In this document: piece by piece, positions 4,594 to 6,450 of the stretch | Numbering within the stretch: the stretch's first letter is position 1 | Layout: every line of letters begins with the position of its first letter | Source of the DNA: an uncultured Erythrobacter sp. | GTDB lineage: Bacteria > Pseudomonadota > Alphaproteobacteria > Sphingomonadales > Sphingomonadaceae | DNA: 6,450 bases | Assembly: GCA_947258465.1 (NCBI GenBank) | Contig: CAMYIQ010000180.1 | Span: 1-6,450, forward strand | Direction of reading: 5' to 3' | Notes under the pieces: model-generated | What the model saw: the letters and a program-made list of their open reading frames with translations, nothing else | Database searches by the model: none | Told to the model about the DNA's origin: nothing | Position numbers and translations under genes: made by a program

Positions 4594-6405
4594 ATGGCGG
4601 AACGGCATCCCTTTGTCCTGCTCGACGATGCGCGCGATAGCGGCGCGGCCGACGCCCTGCTGTTCGAAAACCCGCGCGATATCTTCGTCGCGCGCCGTCC
4701 CGACGAAATCGAGGCCGTGCTCGCCGCCGCCGAACAGGCTCGCCGGAAGGGCGGCGAACTGGCGGGATACATCGCTTACGAGGCCGGGTTGGCACTGGAG
4801 GCCAGATTGCGCCCGCTGACCGATGGCCGCAGCGGCGGTGCGGGACCGCTCGTCTGGCTGGGCGTATTCGATACGCCGCAGCGAATTGCCGCAGCCGACA
4901 TGCCCGACTGGCTGACGAAGAACGCGCCGGGCGGCGGCAGTGTCGGCCCGCTCGAGCCGCAGATTTCGCCCGGCGGATACGGGCAGGCCTTCGCGGCGCT
5001 GCAAGAGGCGATCCGCGCGGGCGATATCTACCAGGCCAATCTGACCTTTCCCCTCGCGGGCGGCTTCATCGGCGACCCGCTGGGCCTCTATGCCGAACTG
5101 CGCTCCACCGCGCAGGCGGGATATGGCGGGGTCGTCTTCGACGGATCGCATTGGCTGCTCAGTCTCAGCCCCGAACTGTTCGTGTCGCTGAAAGGGCGCG
5201 AGGCCAAGGCCAAGCCGATGAAAGGCACACGCCCACGTGGCCATGACGAGGCCTCGGATCGCGCGCTGGCCGAAGAGCTTGCCGGATCGGTCAAGGACAG
5301 GGCCGAGAACCTGATGATCGTCGACTTGCTGCGCAACGATCTCTCCCGCGTGGCCGAACCGGGCAGCGTGCGGGTGGACGCCCCCTTCGCGATCGAAAGC
5401 TATCCAACGGTCCACCAGATGGTCAGCGTGGTGCGCGCGCAATTGAAAGATGGCGGGAGCGCGCTCGACCTGGTGCGCGCGCTGTTCCCCTGCGGTTCGA
5501 TCACCGGCGCGCCCAAGATCCGCGCGATGGAACTGATCGATACGGTCGAGCGCGATCCGCGCGGCCCCTATTGCGGCGCGATCGGGCGAATCGGTGCGGA
5601 TGGCGATGCGGCGTTCAATGTCGCAATCCGGACGCTGCGCCTGACCGAAGTCGAAAACGGGCGAGGCAAGGCGGTACTCGGTGTGGGCGGGGCGATCGTC
5701 GCCGACAGCGAACCGGCGGCCGAATGGTGCGAGGCGTTGCTCAAAGGGGCCTTTGTCCGGACATCTTCGCCCAATCATCGTGCGGCGCAATTCGACCTGA
5801 TCGAAACGATGCGCTTTTCGCCGGAAGCGGGCATCGCGCATCTCGAAACCCATCTGCTGCGAATGAAGACGAGTGCGACGAAGCTGGGCTTTGCCTTCGA
5901 CCGGCACGAGGCGCGCAACCAGCTTCACGCGCTGTGTTTCGTGCTCGATAAGCCCAGCCGTGTCCGACTGCTCGCCTCCCGTTCCGGAGAAATCGCGCTC
6001 GAGGCACAGGATATACCCGAAGCCTGGCCCGAACCGGCGCGCTGCATCGTTTTGCCGCTCCCCGTCGATCCGGGCGACTGGCGGCTGCGGCACAAGACCA
6101 CCGATCGCGGCTTCTATGAAGACGCCCAGCGCATCGCCCTGCAGCATGGCGCGCAGGAAGCTCTGTTCGTGCGCGAGGACGGCTTGCTGACCGAAGGCTG
6201 CGTGACCAATATTTTCGTGCGCGGCGAGGACGGCGTGCTGCTGACCCCGCCCGCGAGCCTCGGGCTGTTGCCCGGCGTCTATCGTCAGGCCCTGCTCGAC
6301 GAGGGCAAGGCGCGAGAGGCCGAATTGCGCATCGAAGACTTGGAAGACGGTTTCTTTCTCGGCAATGCGCTGCGCCTGATGATGGACGCGAAACTCAAAC
6401 TATGA
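4594..6405 (+). CDS. pabB: Fused aminodeoxychorismate synthase I / aminodeoxychorismate lyase (PabB-PabC)
   Basis: This 603-residue bifunctional cytoplasmic enzyme makes p-aminobenzoate for folate. The PabB half (about 1-388) converts chorismate plus ammonia to 4-amino-4-deoxychorismate; the PabC half (about 398-603) releases pyruvate using PLP. The PabB half shows GDIYQANLT (143-151), KPMKGTRPRG (207-216), AENLMIVDLLRNDL (237-250), the chorismate-binding GSITGAPK (301-308) and YCGAIG (326-331). Lys210 in the KGT motif marks aminodeoxychorismate synthase; anthranilate synthase TrpE has Ala there. The PabC half is a fold-type IV PLP enzyme with probable Schiff-base Lys501 (HKTTDR) and the LLTEGCVTNIF motif (531-541). 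An in-frame TAA at 4579-4581, with no ATG between, fixes 4594 as the first ATG; AAAGG (4580-4584) precedes it. The glutaminase partner PabA is absent from the window. Its stop overlaps the next start in ATGA. Confidence 0.95.
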   Translation: MAERHPFVLLDDARDSGAADALLFENPRDIFVARRPDEIEAVLAAAEQARRKGGELAGYIAYEAGLALEARLRPLTDGRSGGAGPLVWLGVFDTPQRIAAADMPDWLTKNAPGGGSVGPLEPQISPGGYGQAFAALQEAIRAGDIYQANLTFPLAGGFIGDPLGLYAELRSTAQAGYGGVVFDGSHWLLSLSPELFVSLKGREAKAKPMKGTRPRGHDEASDRALAEELAGSVKDRAENLMIVDLLRNDLSRVAEPGSVRVDAPFAIESYPTVHQMVSVVRAQLKDGGSALDLVRALFPCGSITGAPKIRAMELIDTVERDPRGPYCGAIGRIGADGDAAFNVAIRTLRLTEVENGRGKAVLGVGGAIVADSEPAAEWCEALLKGAFVRTSSPNHRAAQFDLIETMRFSPEAGIAHLETHLLRMKTSATKLGFAFDRHEARNQLHALCFVLDKPSRVRLLASRSGEIALEAQDIPEAWPEPARCIVLPLPVDPGDWRLRHKTTDRGFYEDAQRIALQHGAQEALFVREDGLLTEGCVTNIFVRGEDGVLLTPPASLGLLPGVYRQALLDEGKAREAELRIEDLEDGFFLGNALRLMMDAKLKL

Positions 6406-6450
6406 CTCAAATCCCGATCCTGTTCGAAGACGGCGAAGCGCTGGTGATCG
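6402..6450 (+). CDS. Start of a probable RluA-family pseudouridine synthase (truncated by window end)
   Basis: Only 16 codons are visible, reading MTQIPILFEDGEALVI. The pattern I-L-[FY]-E-D-x-x-x-[LI]-V-[IV] near the N-terminus is typical of RluA/RsuA-type pseudouridine synthases, where it normally runs into a KPAG motif that would lie just past the window. The ATG at 6402 overlaps the pabB stop (ATGA), and no strong Shine-Dalgarno is seen. This suggests translational coupling in one transcript. If right, the product modifies uridines in rRNA or tRNA. The catalytic Asp is outside the window, so the family call rests on the N-terminal motif alone. Confidence 0.55.
   Translation, partial: MTQIPILFEDGEALVI

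Noticed and set aside
3985..6147. A 720-codon open frame on the - strand across pabB and the start of the HerA-like gene
   Set aside because: It is antisense to PabBC and in another frame of the HerA-like gene, both well supported by motifs. Its product is low-complexity in Arg, Gly, Ala and His with no recognisable domain. Long shadow frames are usual in GC-rich DNA.

Overview
The window is GC-rich, densely coding bacterial DNA. It carries five complete protein genes and the first 16 codons of a sixth. Codon use with strong G/C at third positions, the fused PabB-PabC protein, the HerA-like DUF853 ATPase and the style of the OmpR-type two-component pair all suggest an alphaproteobacterium, most likely Sphingomonadales (Erythrobacter/Sphingomonas-like). 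This placement rests on general resemblance, not on a database search.

Layout. Positions 1-78 are a short leader with notable RNA-folding potential: a 14-pair stem at 1-55, then a hairpin at 55-72 that would bury the ribosome binding site. Next come three genes on the + strand: an exported six-EF-hand protein (79-765), an OmpR-family response regulator (815-1552) and a membrane histidine kinase (1552-2961). The last two overlap by one base. The kinase then meets, tail to tail, a DUF853/HerA-like ATPase on the - strand (2958-4484), and the two stop codons share the palindrome CTAG. A 109-base divergent gap (4485-4593) separates the ATPase from a fused aminodeoxychorismate synthase/lyase (4594-6405). 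That gene overlaps by four bases (ATGA) the start of a probable RluA-family pseudouridine synthase that runs off the window at 6450.

How the genes work together. The first three genes look like one transcription unit: a periplasmic Ca2+-binding (or other cation-binding) protein with a sensor kinase and its regulator. This invites the idea of a cation-responsive or envelope-stress circuit, but the link rests on gene order only. PabBC would make p-aminobenzoate for folate from chorismate, using ammonia from a PabA glutaminase that is not in this window. The HerA-like ATPase and the pseudouridine synthase show no clear functional tie to the others.

Nothing here is clearly a new system: no CRISPR array, mobile element, tRNA or rRNA is visible. 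The points most worth a second look are the structured leader, the EF-hand repeat architecture beside a two-component system, and a strongly basic Met/His-containing stretch in the kinase sensor domain.
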